DNA from: Aeromonas veronii
Lineage (GTDB): Bacteria > Pseudomonadota > Gammaproteobacteria > Enterobacterales > Aeromonadaceae
Length of the DNA stretch: 64,000 nt
NCBI RefSeq assembly: GCF_040215105.1
Contig: NZ_CP157875.1
Span: 1,417,501 to 1,481,500 of the forward strand
Reading direction: 5' to 3'
Both the position numbers and the translations under genes were made by a program. Within the stretch, counting starts at the first letter, position 1; each line of letters starts with the position of its first letter. Of this stretch, positions 27,676 through 37,417 are shown piece by piece. Under the pieces are notes generated by a model. That model saw nothing but the letters and a program-made list of their open reading frames with translations. It searched no databases and was not told the origin of the DNA.

Positions 27676-28455
27676 GTGCGTCGTAATCAGGTAATGAAAT
27701 CCCACGGGCTGGCCCTGCGCAGTGCGGGGGAGGGCCCCTTGCTGGTGCTGCTGCACGGGCTCGGCTCCTCCAGCCTCGATTGGCAGGCCCAGCTTGAGCA
27801 CTTCGCTGATCACTACCGGGTGGTGGCGCTCGACCTGCGCGGTCACGGCCAGAGCCTGCAGGAGGGGCCCTTCGACGTGCTGACCCTGACCCGGGATGTG
27901 GCGCGCTGGCTCGATGAGCAGCCAGAGCCCGCCTGGGTGGTGGGCTTGTCGCTCGGAGCCATGGTGGCGCTGGAACTGGCCCTGCAATTGCCGGACAAGG
28001 TGCATGGTCTGGTGCTGGTCAACGGCTTCAGCGAATTCTTGCTGGAGACCCCGCAGGAGCAGGCGCGCTTTGCCCAGCGCCTGAAATGGCTGCGCTGGTT
28101 TGGCCTGCGCCCGCTCGCCTGGTGGCTCGGGCGCGAGCTCTTCCCGGGCCCCGAGCTCGCCCAGGTACGCCACGCCTTCCGGCAGCGTTTCGTGCGCAGC
28201 AACAAGAAAAAGACCTATCGGGCGCTGCTGGGGGACTTGCCCGGCTGGTCGGCCCGCTCCCGCCTCGGCCGGATAGAACAGCCGGTCGCCATCATCTCCA
28301 CCACCCAGGATTATCTGCCGCTCGCCAAACGGGTGGAACAATTCGCTGCCCTGCCCAACGCCAGCATCCATACCCCGCCGGGCCATCACGCCTGGCCAGC
28401 GGAAGATCCCGCCGGATTCAATCATTTGCTGACGCGGATCCTGGCGATGCACTGA
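27676..28455 (+). CDS. Alpha/beta hydrolase
   Basis: About 259 residues of the alpha/beta hydrolase fold. VLLHGLGSSS is the oxyanion region, GLSLGAM holds the nucleophile Ser, and the catalytic His is near the end (PPGHHAWPAED). Start is uncertain: GTG 27676 has GAGAGGCGAA just upstream; ATG 27694 fits the usual family start but has a poor ribosome binding site; an ORF also extends to 27619. It follows modC by 80 bases and may be read with it. Substrate unknown; related proteins are esterases or MhpC/BioH-type hydrolases. Confidence 0.75.
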   Translation: MRRNQVMKSHGLALRSAGEGPLLVLLHGLGSSSLDWQAQLEHFADHYRVVALDLRGHGQSLQEGPFDVLTLTRDVARWLDEQPEPAWVVGLSLGAMVALELALQLPDKVHGLVLVNGFSEFLLETPQEQARFAQRLKWLRWFGLRPLAWWLGRELFPGPELAQVRHAFRQRFVRSNKKKTYRALLGDLPGWSARSRLGRIEQPVAIISTTQDYLPLAKRVEQFAALPNASIHTPPGHHAWPAEDPAGFNHLLTRILAMH

Positions 28456-28515
28456 TATTGGCGACGTCCGAGGATACCTCCAGATGGCGACTCGAACCGA
28501 CAAATCTCATGTAAA

Positions 28516-28547
28516 TAAAAAGCCGAACCCGGGGGGTCGGCTTTTTT
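28516..28547. terminator. Bidirectional terminator
   Basis: Stem aaaaagccga/tcggcttttt with loop accc-gggggg, between convergent hydrolase and moeB. Confidence 0.85.
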
Positions 28548-28584
28548 GTGACAACGGCTCAGACTTGGTACTTGCCTCAAGCCA

Positions 28585-29340
28585 TCAGGGCTGGCCACAG
28601 ACCGGGCAGTCGGGGCGCTTGGGGAGTTTCAGTTCCCGAAAACCACCGCCGAGGCCGTCGATCATCAGCAACCGGCCGCTGTAGGTTTTGCCCATGCCAG
28701 CCAGCAGCTTGATGGCCTCGAGCGCCTGCAGGCTGCCGACTACTCCCACCATGGGGGCCAGCACGCCGGCCTCGACGCAGGTCAGTGACTGCTCGCCAAA
28801 CAGGGAGCTCAGGCAGGCGTAGCAGGGCTCACCTTCCTGCCAGGTGAAGCTGCACAGCTGACCCTCCAGCCGGATGGCGGCGCCGGAGACCAGCGGCACA
28901 CCATATTGTCTCGCCTTCCGGTTGAGCAGATTGCGAATGGCGACGTTGTCGGTGCAATCGAGCACCAGCTGATGGCTCGGCAACAGGGTATCGAGCAGCG
29001 CTTCGTCCGCGAGGGCGGCGTGTGTTTCGACGGTGAGCCAGGGATTGAGGCCGCGCAGCGTCTCGGCCGCCGAGTCCACCTTGTACTGGCCGATGCGCGC
29101 GTCGCTGTGCAGCACCTGGCGTTGCAGGTTGGAGAGCTCCACCTTGTCGAAATCCACCAGGGTCAGCTGGCCGACCCCGGCCACCGCCAGATACTGGGCG
29201 GCGGCGCAGCCAAGGCCCCCGGCCCCTATCACCAGCACCCTGGCCTGCTTGAGCGCCTCCTGCCCCTCGAAGTCGAAGGATTTGAGGATGATCTGGCGGT
29301 TGTAGCGCAGAAGCTCCGCGTCCGAGAGGATCTCGCTCAC
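28585..29340 (-). CDS. moeB: Molybdopterin synthase adenylyltransferase MoeB
   Basis: Adenylylates the C-terminal Gly of MoaD. 251 residues (E. coli 249). Nucleotide motif [15 protein letters not shown] near 38, Arg-rich [12 protein letters not shown] near 75, and zinc Cys pairs CYAC (near 175) and CPVCG at the C-terminus. The ATG overlaps the moeA stop by four bases, so moeA-moeB form an operon, as in E. coli. Confidence 0.96.
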   Translation of the reverse strand: MSEILSDAELLRYNRQIILKSFDFEGQEALKQARVLVIGAGGLGCAAAQYLAVAGVGQLTLVDFDKVELSNLQRQVLHSDARIGQYKVDSAAETLRGLNPWLTVETHAALADEALLDTLLPSHQLVLDCTDNVAIRNLLNRKARQYGVPLVSGAAIRLEGQLCSFTWQEGEPCYACLSSLFGEQSLTCVEAGVLAPMVGVVGSLQALEAIKLLAGMGKTYSGRLLMIDGLGGGFRELKLPKRPDCPVCGQP

Positions 29341-30566
29341 AGCAGCAGCCCTGCGAAAGGTTCGACGGTGACCGTCTCCCCTGCCGCCACCTTGCCCCGT
29401 TCCTGCTCGAGGACGATGTAGCAGTTCGCCTTGGAGAGGGAGCTGAACACCCCCGAATCCTGGGAGCCGGTGCTGCGAACCTCGAGGCCGTTCGGGCCTG
29501 CGCTCAATATGCCGCGCTGGAAATCCATCCGCCCCGGCGCCTTCTTGAGTGGCTCGCTCGTGATGGCACTGAGACGCAGCGCGGGGGCGAGCGTCTGGCC
29601 GGCGAGCCTGGCGAGCGCCGGGCGCACCAGCTGATCGAAGGTGACCATGGCGGAGACGGGGTTGCCCGGCAGGCCGAAGAACCAGGCCTGGGGCAGCTTG
29701 CCGAAGGCGAACGGCTTGCCCGGCTTGATGGCGAGCTTCCAGAAGCCTATCTCGCCTAGCTCTTCGAGCAGCTGCTTGGTGAAGTCCGCCTCACCGACCG
29801 AGACGCCGCCGGTGGTGATGAGGGCATCGGCTTCCCGATCGGCCTGGAGGAAGGCGGCCCGCAGGGCGGCGGGATCGTCCGGGATGATGCCAAGGTCCAG
29901 ACAGTCGATGCCGAGGCGCGCCAGCATGGCCTTGACCCCGTAGCGATTGGAGTCGTAGATATCGCCATGCTCAAGGGGAGTGCCCACCGGTTTGAGCTCA
30001 TCCCCGGTGCTGAAAATGGCGACCCTGAGGGGACGATGGACTGTCACGGTCGCGATGCCAAGCGATGCCAGCAGCGGCAGCTCGCGGGGGCTCAGGCGCA
30101 GGCCCTTCGCCAGCACTTGCGAGCCTTCGGCCATGTCCTCGCCCCGGCGGCGAATGTTCTGGCCGAGCCTGGGCTGGCTGACAAAACGCACCAGCTCGCC
30201 CAGGGCCTCGGTCTCTTCCTGCATGACGACCGCCTCGGTGCCGGCGGGGACGGGGGCACCGGTCATGATGCGAACGCAGTGGCCGGTGGGCCACTCTCCC
30301 TCATAGGGCTGGCCGGCGAAGGCCTTGCCTGCCACCTTGAGCGGGGTGCCTGCGGCGAGATCGGCCAGGCGTACGGCATAGCCGTCCATGGCGGAGTTGT
30401 CGAAAGGAGGCACCGAGAGGGGGGAGGCGATATCCTCGGCCAGGATCCGGTCCAACGCCTGGGGCAGCGGCAATTGCTCGGTGTCGCAGCAGCAGGCCAG
30501 TTGGTCCAGCATCCCTTGCAGGGCGTCGCTTAGGGGGAGGAGTGTGCCGGTATCGAATCCCATCAT
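29337..30566 (-). CDS. moeA: Molybdopterin molybdenumtransferase MoeA
   Basis: Inserts molybdate into MPT-AMP. About 409 residues (E. coli 411). Features: [13 protein letters not shown] near 58, the ATP/pterin loop DGVSVG-like [12 protein letters not shown] near 250, and the PGKPFAFG segment near 277. Three ATG codons in a row (30569, 30566, 30563) follow AGAGG; the second or third has the better spacing, so 30566 is given. A 38-codon extension upstream is rejected. First gene of moeAB, diverging from folE. Confidence 0.93.
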   Translation of the reverse strand: MMGFDTGTLLPLSDALQGMLDQLACCCDTEQLPLPQALDRILAEDIASPLSVPPFDNSAMDGYAVRLADLAAGTPLKVAGKAFAGQPYEGEWPTGHCVRIMTGAPVPAGTEAVVMQEETEALGELVRFVSQPRLGQNIRRRGEDMAEGSQVLAKGLRLSPRELPLLASLGIATVTVHRPLRVAIFSTGDELKPVGTPLEHGDIYDSNRYGVKAMLARLGIDCLDLGIIPDDPAALRAAFLQADREADALITTGGVSVGEADFTKQLLEELGEIGFWKLAIKPGKPFAFGKLPQAWFFGLPGNPVSAMVTFDQLVRPALARLAGQTLAPALRLSAITSEPLKKAPGRMDFQRGILSAGPNGLEVRSTGSQDSGVFSSLSKANCYIVLEQERGKVAAGETVTVEPFAGLLL

Positions 30567-30837
30567 CATGACCTCTTTATTGTGGTGAGGGCGGATTATC
30601 CCAAAAAAGTGACCGCTTGGGCAGGCTGGTGTGGGCGGGTGACGATATTGATGGCCGGACACCCCATACGGGCAGGGTGGCACGGGAGTAAAACACGACG
30701 GATTGACATAAAGTCAGGTACCGGGCTTGAGTTAGTTCGAATTATGACAATAATCGCCCTGTAAGATTGCGCCACAGTAGAATGCCGCCACAACAGATGG
30801 CGACCATCACAGTCCCTGAGCGTGGGAGAGTACGAGA

Positions 30838-31494
30838 ATGACGAATATGAGTCAGGAAGCCCTGTTGGTCAGGGCAGCGCTCGAGGCCGAGGGTCTCGAG
30901 ACACCACTAGTGGCCAATGTACTGGACAACCAGCAGAAGCGAGAGAAGATCGAAGGCCACATGCGCGCCATCATGGAGACGCTGGGGCTGGATCTGGCGG
31001 ATGACAGCCTGGCGGAGACGCCGCACCGCATCGCCAAAATGTACGTGAACGAGATCTTCTCCGGCCTCGACTACGCCACCTTCCCCAAGGTGACGGTGAT
31101 CGAGAACAAGATGAAGGTGGACGAGATGATCATGGTGCGGGACATCAGCCTCACCAGCACCTGCGAGCACCATTTCGTCACCATCGACGGGCTGGCCCAC
31201 GTGGCCTATATCCCCCGTGGCAAGGTGATCGGGCTGTCGAAGATCAACCGCATCGTCCAGTTCTTCGCCCGCCGTCCCCAGGTGCAGGAGCGTCTCACCC
31301 AGCAGATCCTGCTGGCGCTGCAGACCCTGCTCGGCACCCGTGACGTGGCCATCAGCATCCGGGCGACCCACTACTGCGTGAAGGCGCGCGGGGTGATGGA
31401 CTCCACCTCCTATACCACCACCACCTCCCTCGGTGGTGTATTCAAGACCCAGCCGGACACCCGTGCCGAGTTTCTGGGCGGGCTGAAAGGCTGA
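30838..31494 (+). CDS. folE: GTP cyclohydrolase I FolE
   Basis: First step of tetrahydrofolate synthesis: GTP to dihydroneopterin triphosphate. 218 residues (E. coli 222). The zinc motif is Cys-Glu-His-His in [13 protein letters not shown] plus the Cys in [19 protein letters not shown] [17 protein letters not shown] binds GTP. Start 30838 has GGGAGAG about 9 bases upstream; ATG 30847 is possible. Monocistronic. The 270-base divergent spacer to moeA holds both promoters; none could be fixed. Confidence 0.95.
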   Translation: MTNMSQEALLVRAALEAEGLETPLVANVLDNQQKREKIEGHMRAIMETLGLDLADDSLAETPHRIAKMYVNEIFSGLDYATFPKVTVIENKMKVDEMIMVRDISLTSTCEHHFVTIDGLAHVAYIPRGKVIGLSKINRIVQFFARRPQVQERLTQQILLALQTLLGTRDVAISIRATHYCVKARGVMDSTSYTTTTSLGGVFKTQPDTRAEFLGGLKG

Positions 31495-31503
31495 GTGGCC
31501 AAC

Positions 31504-31523
31504 GGCATGCCCCCGGGCATGCC
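31504..31523 (+). terminator. Hairpin after folE
   Basis: 8-bp stem ggcatgcc/ggcatgcc with loop CCCG, followed by a CT-rich run. Weak terminator candidate. Confidence 0.5.
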
Positions 31524-31817
31524 TCCTCTTTGCTCCCCTTCGCTATTTTCTGCTGATTTTTAACCAAAAAACACCTAAAGCCATGACCCTGTCGGGTCGA
31601 TATAGATCTTCATACCGATGGATGGTCGGTGCGGCGCAGACGATGCTCTTGCGATGATCACCCGTATCGACCGGGATCTGCACGTTCGGACCCCTTGGCG
31701 CCGTCTCCCTCGAGGCGGCGCACTTGCATGACTGCAATGGATGGCAGCTATCGTGTTTCGTGCCAGGAGGGCACAACTCAGGCGGATGCCAGTAATTCAC
31801 CCATTGCAGGACAAACC
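31524..31817. other. Intergenic region upstream of the chemoreceptor
   Basis: No gene supported. It contains the sigma-28-like promoter given separately and a leader of about 200 bases. Confidence 0.5.
31576..31603 (+). promoter_or_regulatory. Sigma-28 (FliA)-like promoter for chemoreceptor
   Basis: TAAAGCCA, 12 bases, GTCGATAT compares with TAAAGTTT-N11-GCCGATAA; the TAAA and CGATA cores match and spacing is one base long. Chemoreceptor genes are often FliA-dependent. Confidence 0.4.
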
Positions 31818-33473
31818 ATGAATCCCAGTACCATGACGATCGGCAAGAAACTCACCGCAGGTTTTGCGGTGCTCGGCCTGATGATGGCCTTTATCGGCGG
31901 CTTCTCGCTGCTGCAGTTTGGCAACATGAACCGGGCCGCCACCGGTTTCACCGACAGCATTCTGCCTGCCGTGGTGCGTACCAGCGCCCTGGGGGAGACC
32001 ATCAATGATCTGCGCCGTTATGAACTGGATGTGTTCCTGGTGGCGGATGACCCCCAGCAGAAGGCCCATTACCGCGATGCCAGCGAGCAGAGTCTGCGGG
32101 ACGTGGAGCGGCAGGTGGCTGCCCATGATGTGACCATCTGGGCGGAGGACGTGGAAGAGCGTCGCACCTTCGACATCGTCAAGGCGGACTGGAGCAAGTA
32201 CGTGGCGATGCATCAGCGCCTCAAGCAGATGCAGGACAACGGCCAGATGGCGGAGGCCCAGCGCATCTTCATGAGCGAGGGGATCGCCCTCTACAACAGC
32301 CTGGCCAAGTCGGTGTCCACACTCATTCAGATCAACCATGGCTACTCCGTCAACTCCCGCGCCGAGGTGGTCGGGGCCTTCGACAGCGCCAGGTTCAGCA
32401 TCATCATCGCCCTGGTACTGGGCCTTGGCCTGGTCACCGTGCTCTCCGTGGTACTGACTCGCCAGATCCGGGATCCCCTGGTAATGCTGGCCCGCCAGGC
32501 CCAGCGCATCGCCAGCGGCGATCTCGGCAAGGGTGAGCTGCAGGAGTGGATCCGCGGCAATCGCTTCAAGCGCGACGAGCTGGGTCAGCTCGGCGGCGCC
32601 ATCGATCGCATGCAGGGCGCCTTGGCAGACCTGGTGAGCGAGATAGCGGGCTCGGTGAGCCAGCTCAGCAGCGCGGTGGAGGAGGTGAGCGCCATCTCCG
32701 AGCAGTCTGCCAAGGGCATGGCCAGCCAGCAGAATGAAGTCTCCCAGGTGGCGACCGCCATGAACGAGATGCAGTCCACCGTGCACGAGGTGGCTCGCAA
32801 CACCACGGACGCCATGAGCGCCGCCAAGGCCGCCTCCCACACCTCGAGTGAGGGGCATCAGGTGGTGGGTCGCGCCATCGGCAGCATAGAGCAGGTTTCC
32901 TTGCAGATTGAGCAGGCCGGGAGCGTGGTGCAGCAGCTGGAGCAGGACAGCACCAACATCAGCATGGTGCTGGATGTCATTCGCGGCATCGCCGAGCAGA
33001 CCAACCTGCTGGCGCTCAATGCCGCCATCGAAGCGGCTCGCGCCGGTGAGCAGGGCCGCGGTTTCGCGGTCGTCGCCGACGAGGTGCGCTCCCTGGCCCA
33101 GCGTACCCAGAACTCCACCGCCGAGATCAGCAAGATGATCGAGGTGTTGCAGGAGCGCACCGCCGAGGCGGGCAACGCCATGCAGCTGAGCCGTCAGCAG
33201 ATGCAAAACAGCGTCGGGCTGGCGCGGGAAGCGGGCAACAGCATCGACAGCATCAATGGCGCCGTCACCCAGATCACCGACATGAATACCCTGATCGCCA
33301 CCGCGACCGAGGAACAGAATGCGGTGACCGAGGAGCTCAACCGCAGCATAGTGAACATTCACAGCGCCGCAGACGAGAACGCCCTGGGGGCCCAGCAGAC
33401 CGCCCAGGCCTGCATCGAGCTGAGCAAGCTAGCCAATACGCTGCACCATATGACCCAGCGCTTCACGCTCTAG
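31818..33473 (+). CDS. Methyl-accepting chemotaxis protein
   Basis: 551 residues from ATG 31818 (CAGGA 7 bases upstream; a long in-frame extension is rejected). Membrane segment 1 at about 13-33, periplasmic four-helix sensor (about 35-190), membrane segment 2 at about 192-214, HAMP, then the signalling hairpin with the tip EQTNLLALNAAIEAARAGE near 400. Signals to CheA/CheW; ligand unknown. C-terminal NWETF-type CheR tether is absent. Confidence 0.93.
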   Translation: MNPSTMTIGKKLTAGFAVLGLMMAFIGGFSLLQFGNMNRAATGFTDSILPAVVRTSALGETINDLRRYELDVFLVADDPQQKAHYRDASEQSLRDVERQVAAHDVTIWAEDVEERRTFDIVKADWSKYVAMHQRLKQMQDNGQMAEAQRIFMSEGIALYNSLAKSVSTLIQINHGYSVNSRAEVVGAFDSARFSIIIALVLGLGLVTVLSVVLTRQIRDPLVMLARQAQRIASGDLGKGELQEWIRGNRFKRDELGQLGGAIDRMQGALADLVSEIAGSVSQLSSAVEEVSAISEQSAKGMASQQNEVSQVATAMNEMQSTVHEVARNTTDAMSAAKAASHTSSEGHQVVGRAIGSIEQVSLQIEQAGSVVQQLEQDSTNISMVLDVIRGIAEQTNLLALNAAIEAARAGEQGRGFAVVADEVRSLAQRTQNSTAEISKMIEVLQERTAEAGNAMQLSRQQMQNSVGLAREAGNSIDSINGAVTQITDMNTLIATATEEQNAVTEELNRSIVNIHSAADENALGAQQTAQACIELSKLANTLHHMTQRFTL

Positions 33474-33489
33474 GCCCTTCAGGGTTATG

Positions 33490-33537
33490 CCGGATAGCAA
33501 GAGGCCCCGCCGGTTGGCGGGGCCTCTTGTTATCCGG
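33490..33537. terminator. Long bidirectional terminator
   Basis: The core stem gaggccccgcc/ggcggggcctc extends through ccggata/tatccgg arms. It separates the convergent chemoreceptor and fhs. Confidence 0.9.
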
Positions 33538-33613
33538 TGTTAGGCAGTGTTGTTTCAACCCAACAATGTCAGCCCTCTCTAGGCATCCTAGCCGGTTGGG
33601 TAGGTCGTTCGAC

Positions 33614-35344
33614 TTAGCTCAGCCCGATGATTTCACCGTCGTCATCGATATCGATATGCCGGTAGGCAGGCAGGCTGCCAAGCCCCGGCATGGTCATGAT
33701 GGGACCCGCGAGGGCGTAGACAAAACCGGCCCCTGCGCACAGGCGCACCTCCTCGATGGGCACCTCGAAATCCGTGGGCACGCCTTTGAGGGCGGGGTCG
33801 TGGCTGAGCGACAGCGGCGTCTTGGCCATGCAGACCGGCAGATGATCCCAGCCTGCCTTGGAGAGGGCCGCGAGCTGACTCTTGGCCTTGTCAGAAAGGA
33901 TGACGCCACGGCCGCCATAGCCGCACTCCACCAGGGTGGCGAGCTTGGCCTCCAGGCTCATGGCATCGGGGTAGAGCAGTTGCACCTCGCTCGGCTGTGC
34001 GCTGGCGGCCATCACGGCCCTGGCGAGATCTGCCGCGCCTGCGCCGCCCCGGGTAAAGGCTTCCGACAGGGCCACGCCGCAGGCGCCCGCCCGGCGCGCC
34101 TCCTCTTCCAGCAGGGCCAGCTCGGCCGGGCTGTCACTTGGGAAGCGGTTGATGGCGACCACCACGGGCACCCCGTAGCGGCGGGCGTTCTGGATATGCC
34201 AGGCGAGGTTGGCACAGCCCTGGCGCAGGGTCGGCAGATCTTCATCCTGCAGGCTGGCCGGCAGAGGCTGGCCCGGGCGGATGTCGAGCAGGCCGCTGTT
34301 GGCTTTGAGGCTGCGCACCGTGGCGACCAGCACCACGCAGGAGGGGGTGATGCCGGACTGGCGATGCTTGATGTTGAAGAACTTCTCCAGCCCCATGTCG
34401 GAACCAAAACCCGCCTCCGTCACCACGTAGTCGGTGAGCGCCAGTGCCATGCGATCGGCGATGACCGAGGAGTTGCCGTGGGCAATGTTGGCGAAGGGGC
34501 CGGCGTGCACCAGCACCGGGGTCTGCTCCGTGGTCTGCATCAGGGTGGGTTGCAGGGCCTCCTTGAGCAGCACCGTCATGGCCCCTGCCACTTCCAGTTG
34601 TTCGGCGGTGATGGGCTGGCCGCGCAGATCCAGGGCGAGCTGGATGCGGCCGATGCGCGCACGCAGATCCTTGAGATCGCTGGCGAGCGCCAATATGGCC
34701 ATCAGTTCGGAGGCGGCGGTGATGACGAAGCGATCCTGGCGCTCCACCCCATCGGCCGGACCACCCTGGCCTATGGTCAGGTGGCGAAGGGCCCGATCGT
34801 TCATGTCCAGGGTGCGGGGCCAGAGGATGTTGGCAGGGTCGATATCGAGGCGAGCCAGTCCGGTTCTGGGGGTGAACGCATCCCCCAGTGTCTGCTCGTG
34901 GAACAGGCGGGCATCCAGGGCGGCAGCAGCCAGGTTATGGGCGGCGGCGAGGGCGTGGAAGTCCCCGGTCAGGTGCAGGTTCATCTCCTCCATGGGCACC
35001 ACCTGGGCATGACCGCCACCGGCGGCCCCTCCCTTGACGCCAAACACGGGCCCGAGGCTCGGCTGGCGTATGGTGGCCACGCTGGACTGGCCGATGTGGT
35101 TGAGGCCCATGGAGAGACCGAGGGTGGTCACCGTCTTGCCCTCCCCGAGGGGGGTGGGGGTGATGGCGCTCACCAGCACCAGCTTGCCTTGCCGTTTGGG
35201 GGGCTCTTTGAGCAGGGCCAGGCTGAGTTTGGCCTTGTGGTGGCCCTGGGGGTTGGCCAGATGTGGCGGGATGGCGAGACGCCGGGTCAGTTCGTCGATG
35301 TGCAGGCGGGGGGACTGGCGGGAGATCTCGATATCGCTTAGCAT
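33614..35344 (-). CDS. fhs: Formate-tetrahydrofolate ligase
   Basis: ATP-dependent formation of 10-formyl-THF from formate and THF. 576 residues from ATG 35344 with GAGG 5 bases upstream; 19 in-frame codons before it are rejected. [19 protein letters not shown] near 60 is the ATP-binding signature, and [19 protein letters not shown] follows. E. coli K-12 lacks this gene, while many marine and aquatic gamma-proteobacteria have it. Monocistronic. Confidence 0.94.
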   Translation of the reverse strand: MLSDIEISRQSPRLHIDELTRRLAIPPHLANPQGHHKAKLSLALLKEPPKRQGKLVLVSAITPTPLGEGKTVTTLGLSMGLNHIGQSSVATIRQPSLGPVFGVKGGAAGGGHAQVVPMEEMNLHLTGDFHALAAAHNLAAAALDARLFHEQTLGDAFTPRTGLARLDIDPANILWPRTLDMNDRALRHLTIGQGGPADGVERQDRFVITAASELMAILALASDLKDLRARIGRIQLALDLRGQPITAEQLEVAGAMTVLLKEALQPTLMQTTEQTPVLVHAGPFANIAHGNSSVIADRMALALTDYVVTEAGFGSDMGLEKFFNIKHRQSGITPSCVVLVATVRSLKANSGLLDIRPGQPLPASLQDEDLPTLRQGCANLAWHIQNARRYGVPVVVAINRFPSDSPAELALLEEEARRAGACGVALSEAFTRGGAGAADLARAVMAASAQPSEVQLLYPDAMSLEAKLATLVECGYGGRGVILSDKAKSQLAALSKAGWDHLPVCMAKTPLSLSHDPALKGVPTDFEVPIEEVRLCAGAGFVYALAGPIMTMPGLGSLPAYRHIDIDDDGEIIGLS

Positions 35345-35410
35345 CAGCACCTCGTTGGCATGTCGGGTCAAAGATGCGGCGAAGTCTAGAGGAATCAACA
35401 AGGTTATCCA

Positions 35411-35836
35411 ATGAGTAATAACATTTTATCCGGTAGTCGTGAGCGACATCTAACCCCCATACTGCTGGATCTCAACGCCCTCTATCATCCCCCCAAGCAG
35501 CCGCTCACCGCCCTTGGCATCGTCAGCGCCTTCATCCCGTTGTTCGGCTACGGCTGGCAGGCGATGACCCAGGATCCCGAGACGCACTTTCGCCACGAGC
35601 TCGGCAAGCGCATCAACAAGCACAAGACCGATGAGGCCAATCTCACCCTGACGCTGCAATTGGCGGGCATGCTGGACTGCCACTGCCTGCATATCAGCCT
35701 GCCTTATGTCCTGGGTGACGATCAGTTTGCCGCCTTGCAGCGCCGTCTGCCGCGCTGGCAGCTTCGTCTGAACGAGCAACTGCTGGTGGCCGAGCTGCCC
35801 CTGCCCGCGGACGAACAACCGACAACGCCGGCCTGA
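35411..35836 (+). CDS. Hypothetical protein
   Basis: 141 residues, not recognised. A moderately hydrophobic patch at about 33-52 ([16 protein letters not shown]) is followed by a charged, helical part ([21 protein letters not shown]) and a beta-rich tail ([14 protein letters not shown]). No signal peptide is clear, so it is probably cytoplasmic. Codon use is like the neighbours. It diverges from fhs (67 bases apart) and converges on the LysR gene (8 bases between stops). The size and good coding character suggest a real gene. Confidence 0.65.
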   Translation: MSNNILSGSRERHLTPILLDLNALYHPPKQPLTALGIVSAFIPLFGYGWQAMTQDPETHFRHELGKRINKHKTDEANLTLTLQLAGMLDCHCLHISLPYVLGDDQFAALQRRLPRWQLRLNEQLLVAELPLPADEQPTTPA

Positions 35837-35843
35837 TCCCTGC

Positions 35844-36746
35844 CTACTCCACTCTGTCCCAGTAGTGGGGGGCGAGGTAGCGTTCCTGCACGAACTCGAT
35901 GAAGCAGCGCACCTTGGCGGAGACGAAGCGGCGGTGAGGGTAGAGGGCATAGAGGCCTATCTGCCCCTTGTCCCACTCGGGCAGGAGTGACACCAGCTCC
36001 CCCGAGCGCAGCGCGTCCCCGACGATGAAGGTGGGCTGCCAGATGATCCCCATGTGATTGCAGGCGGCCCGGGTCAACACCACCCCGTTGTTGGCGCGAA
36101 GGGGCCCTTGCGGGCGCACGCTGGTCTGTAGCCCATCCCGTTTGAACACCCAGTCCGGCTGGGTCAGGGTGTAGATGAGGCAGTCGTGCTGCTTGAGATC
36201 CTCGGGGGTCTTGGGGGTGCCGTGCTTGGCCAGATAGGCCGGGCTGGCACACACCTCCAGCTTCATCATGGCGAGCGGCTTGGCCACCAGGGAGGAGTCC
36301 GGCAGGTTGCCGATGCGCAGCGCCAGATCGAACCCTTCTTCCACCAGTGCCACCCGCCGATCGCTGTACTCAATTTCCAGCTTCAGTTCGGGGAAGCGCT
36401 CATAGAAGAGCGGCAGGGTAGGGGAGAGGTGCAGGTAGCCAAAGTCCATGGGCACCGACAGCTTGAGGGTGCCCTGGGGTTGCTGGTTGTTGTGGGTGAG
36501 CTGGCTGTGGGTCTCTTCCAGCTCCGCCAGCAGGGCCAGCGAGCGCTGGTAGTAGAACTGGCCTGCCTCAGTGGGGTTGACCTGGCGTGTGGTGCGGGAC
36601 AGCAGCCGGGTGGAGAGGGACTCCTCGAGCTGCTGCATCAGTTTGGAGGTCATGGCCACCGAGATGCCGAGCTGGTGGGCGGCCTTGGTAAAACTCTGAC
36701 ACTCCACCACCTTGATGAAGGTGCGCATGGCGGCTATCTGATCCAT
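35844..36746 (-). CDS. LysR family transcriptional regulator
   Basis: 300 residues from ATG 36746 (MDQIAAMRTFIKVVE). The N-terminal winged helix (about 1-60; SFTKAAHQLGISVAMTSKLMQQLE) and the effector domain (about 90-295) are standard for the CrgA/YafC-like group. It diverges from the yceI gene 110 bases away, so it is a candidate regulator of it. Effector unknown. Codons upstream of 36746 are AT-rich and poorly supported. Confidence 0.88.
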   Translation of the reverse strand: MDQIAAMRTFIKVVECQSFTKAAHQLGISVAMTSKLMQQLEESLSTRLLSRTTRQVNPTEAGQFYYQRSLALLAELEETHSQLTHNNQQPQGTLKLSVPMDFGYLHLSPTLPLFYERFPELKLEIEYSDRRVALVEEGFDLALRIGNLPDSSLVAKPLAMMKLEVCASPAYLAKHGTPKTPEDLKQHDCLIYTLTQPDWVFKRDGLQTSVRPQGPLRANNGVVLTRAACNHMGIIWQPTFIVGDALRSGELVSLLPEWDKGQIGLYALYPHRRFVSAKVRCFIEFVQERYLAPHYWDRVE

Positions 36747-36856
36747 ATTCCACTCTCGGTTGATAATTATTTTAATAAATCGGTGATTATCCATTCCTGT
36801 TCGGAGGTTAGCATGTCGGGTATCAATGTGAACCCCTAATTGAAGGAACGACTGGA

Positions 36857-37417
36857 ATGAAAATGACCAAGGCCCTGCTGGCTTCCTGCCTGTTTATGAC
36901 GGCTCCCCTGATGGCGGCCGATTACGATGTGGATGCGGCGCACACCACTGTCCAGTTCAAGGTGGGCCATCTGGGCTTCTCCGATCTGGTTGGCCGTTTC
37001 AACACCTTCAGCGGCACCTTCAGCATGGACGAGGCCAATCCGGCTGCGGCCAAGGCGAGCTTCGAGATCGATGCCGCCAGCGTGGACTCCAACCATGAAG
37101 CCCGTGACAAGCACCTGCGCAGCCCGGACTTCCTGGACGTGAAGCAGTACCCCAAGATGACCTTCGTCAGCTCCGGCTATGAAGGCACCAAGGACAAGGG
37201 CGTGCTCAAGGGCACCCTGACCCTGCACGGGGTCAGCAAAGAGGTGGCCTTCGATCTGGTCCATGTCGGTGAAGGCAAAGACCCTTGGGGCGGCTACCGC
37301 AGCGGCTTCAACGCCACCACCACCATCAAGCGCAGCGACTTTGGCGTGAACTACATGCTGCCCGGCATTCCTGACGAGATGGGCATCAACCTGTTCGTCG
37401 AAGGCGTGCGCAAGTAA
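36857..37417 (+). CDS. YceI family periplasmic lipid-binding protein
   Basis: 186 residues with a Sec signal (MKMTKALLASCLFMTAPLMAA). The mature part begins DYDVDAAHTTVQFKVGHLGFS, typical of the YceI lipocalin-like barrel that binds isoprenoids or fatty acyl amides; KRSDFGVNYMLPGIPDEMG is the conserved C-terminal loop. Its stop overlaps the next start by one base (TAATG), so the two are coupled. In E. coli yceI is next to the cytochrome b561 yceJ; here the partner is another membrane protein. Confidence 0.9.
   Translation: MKMTKALLASCLFMTAPLMAADYDVDAAHTTVQFKVGHLGFSDLVGRFNTFSGTFSMDEANPAAAKASFEIDAASVDSNHEARDKHLRSPDFLDVKQYPKMTFVSSGYEGTKDKGVLKGTLTLHGVSKEVAFDLVHVGEGKDPWGGYRSGFNATTTIKRSDFGVNYMLPGIPDEMGINLFVEGVRK

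Noticed and set aside
31797..33362. 521-residue ORF antisense to the chemoreceptor
   Set aside because: Shadow ORF; the composition mirrors the receptor's coiled-coil codons.
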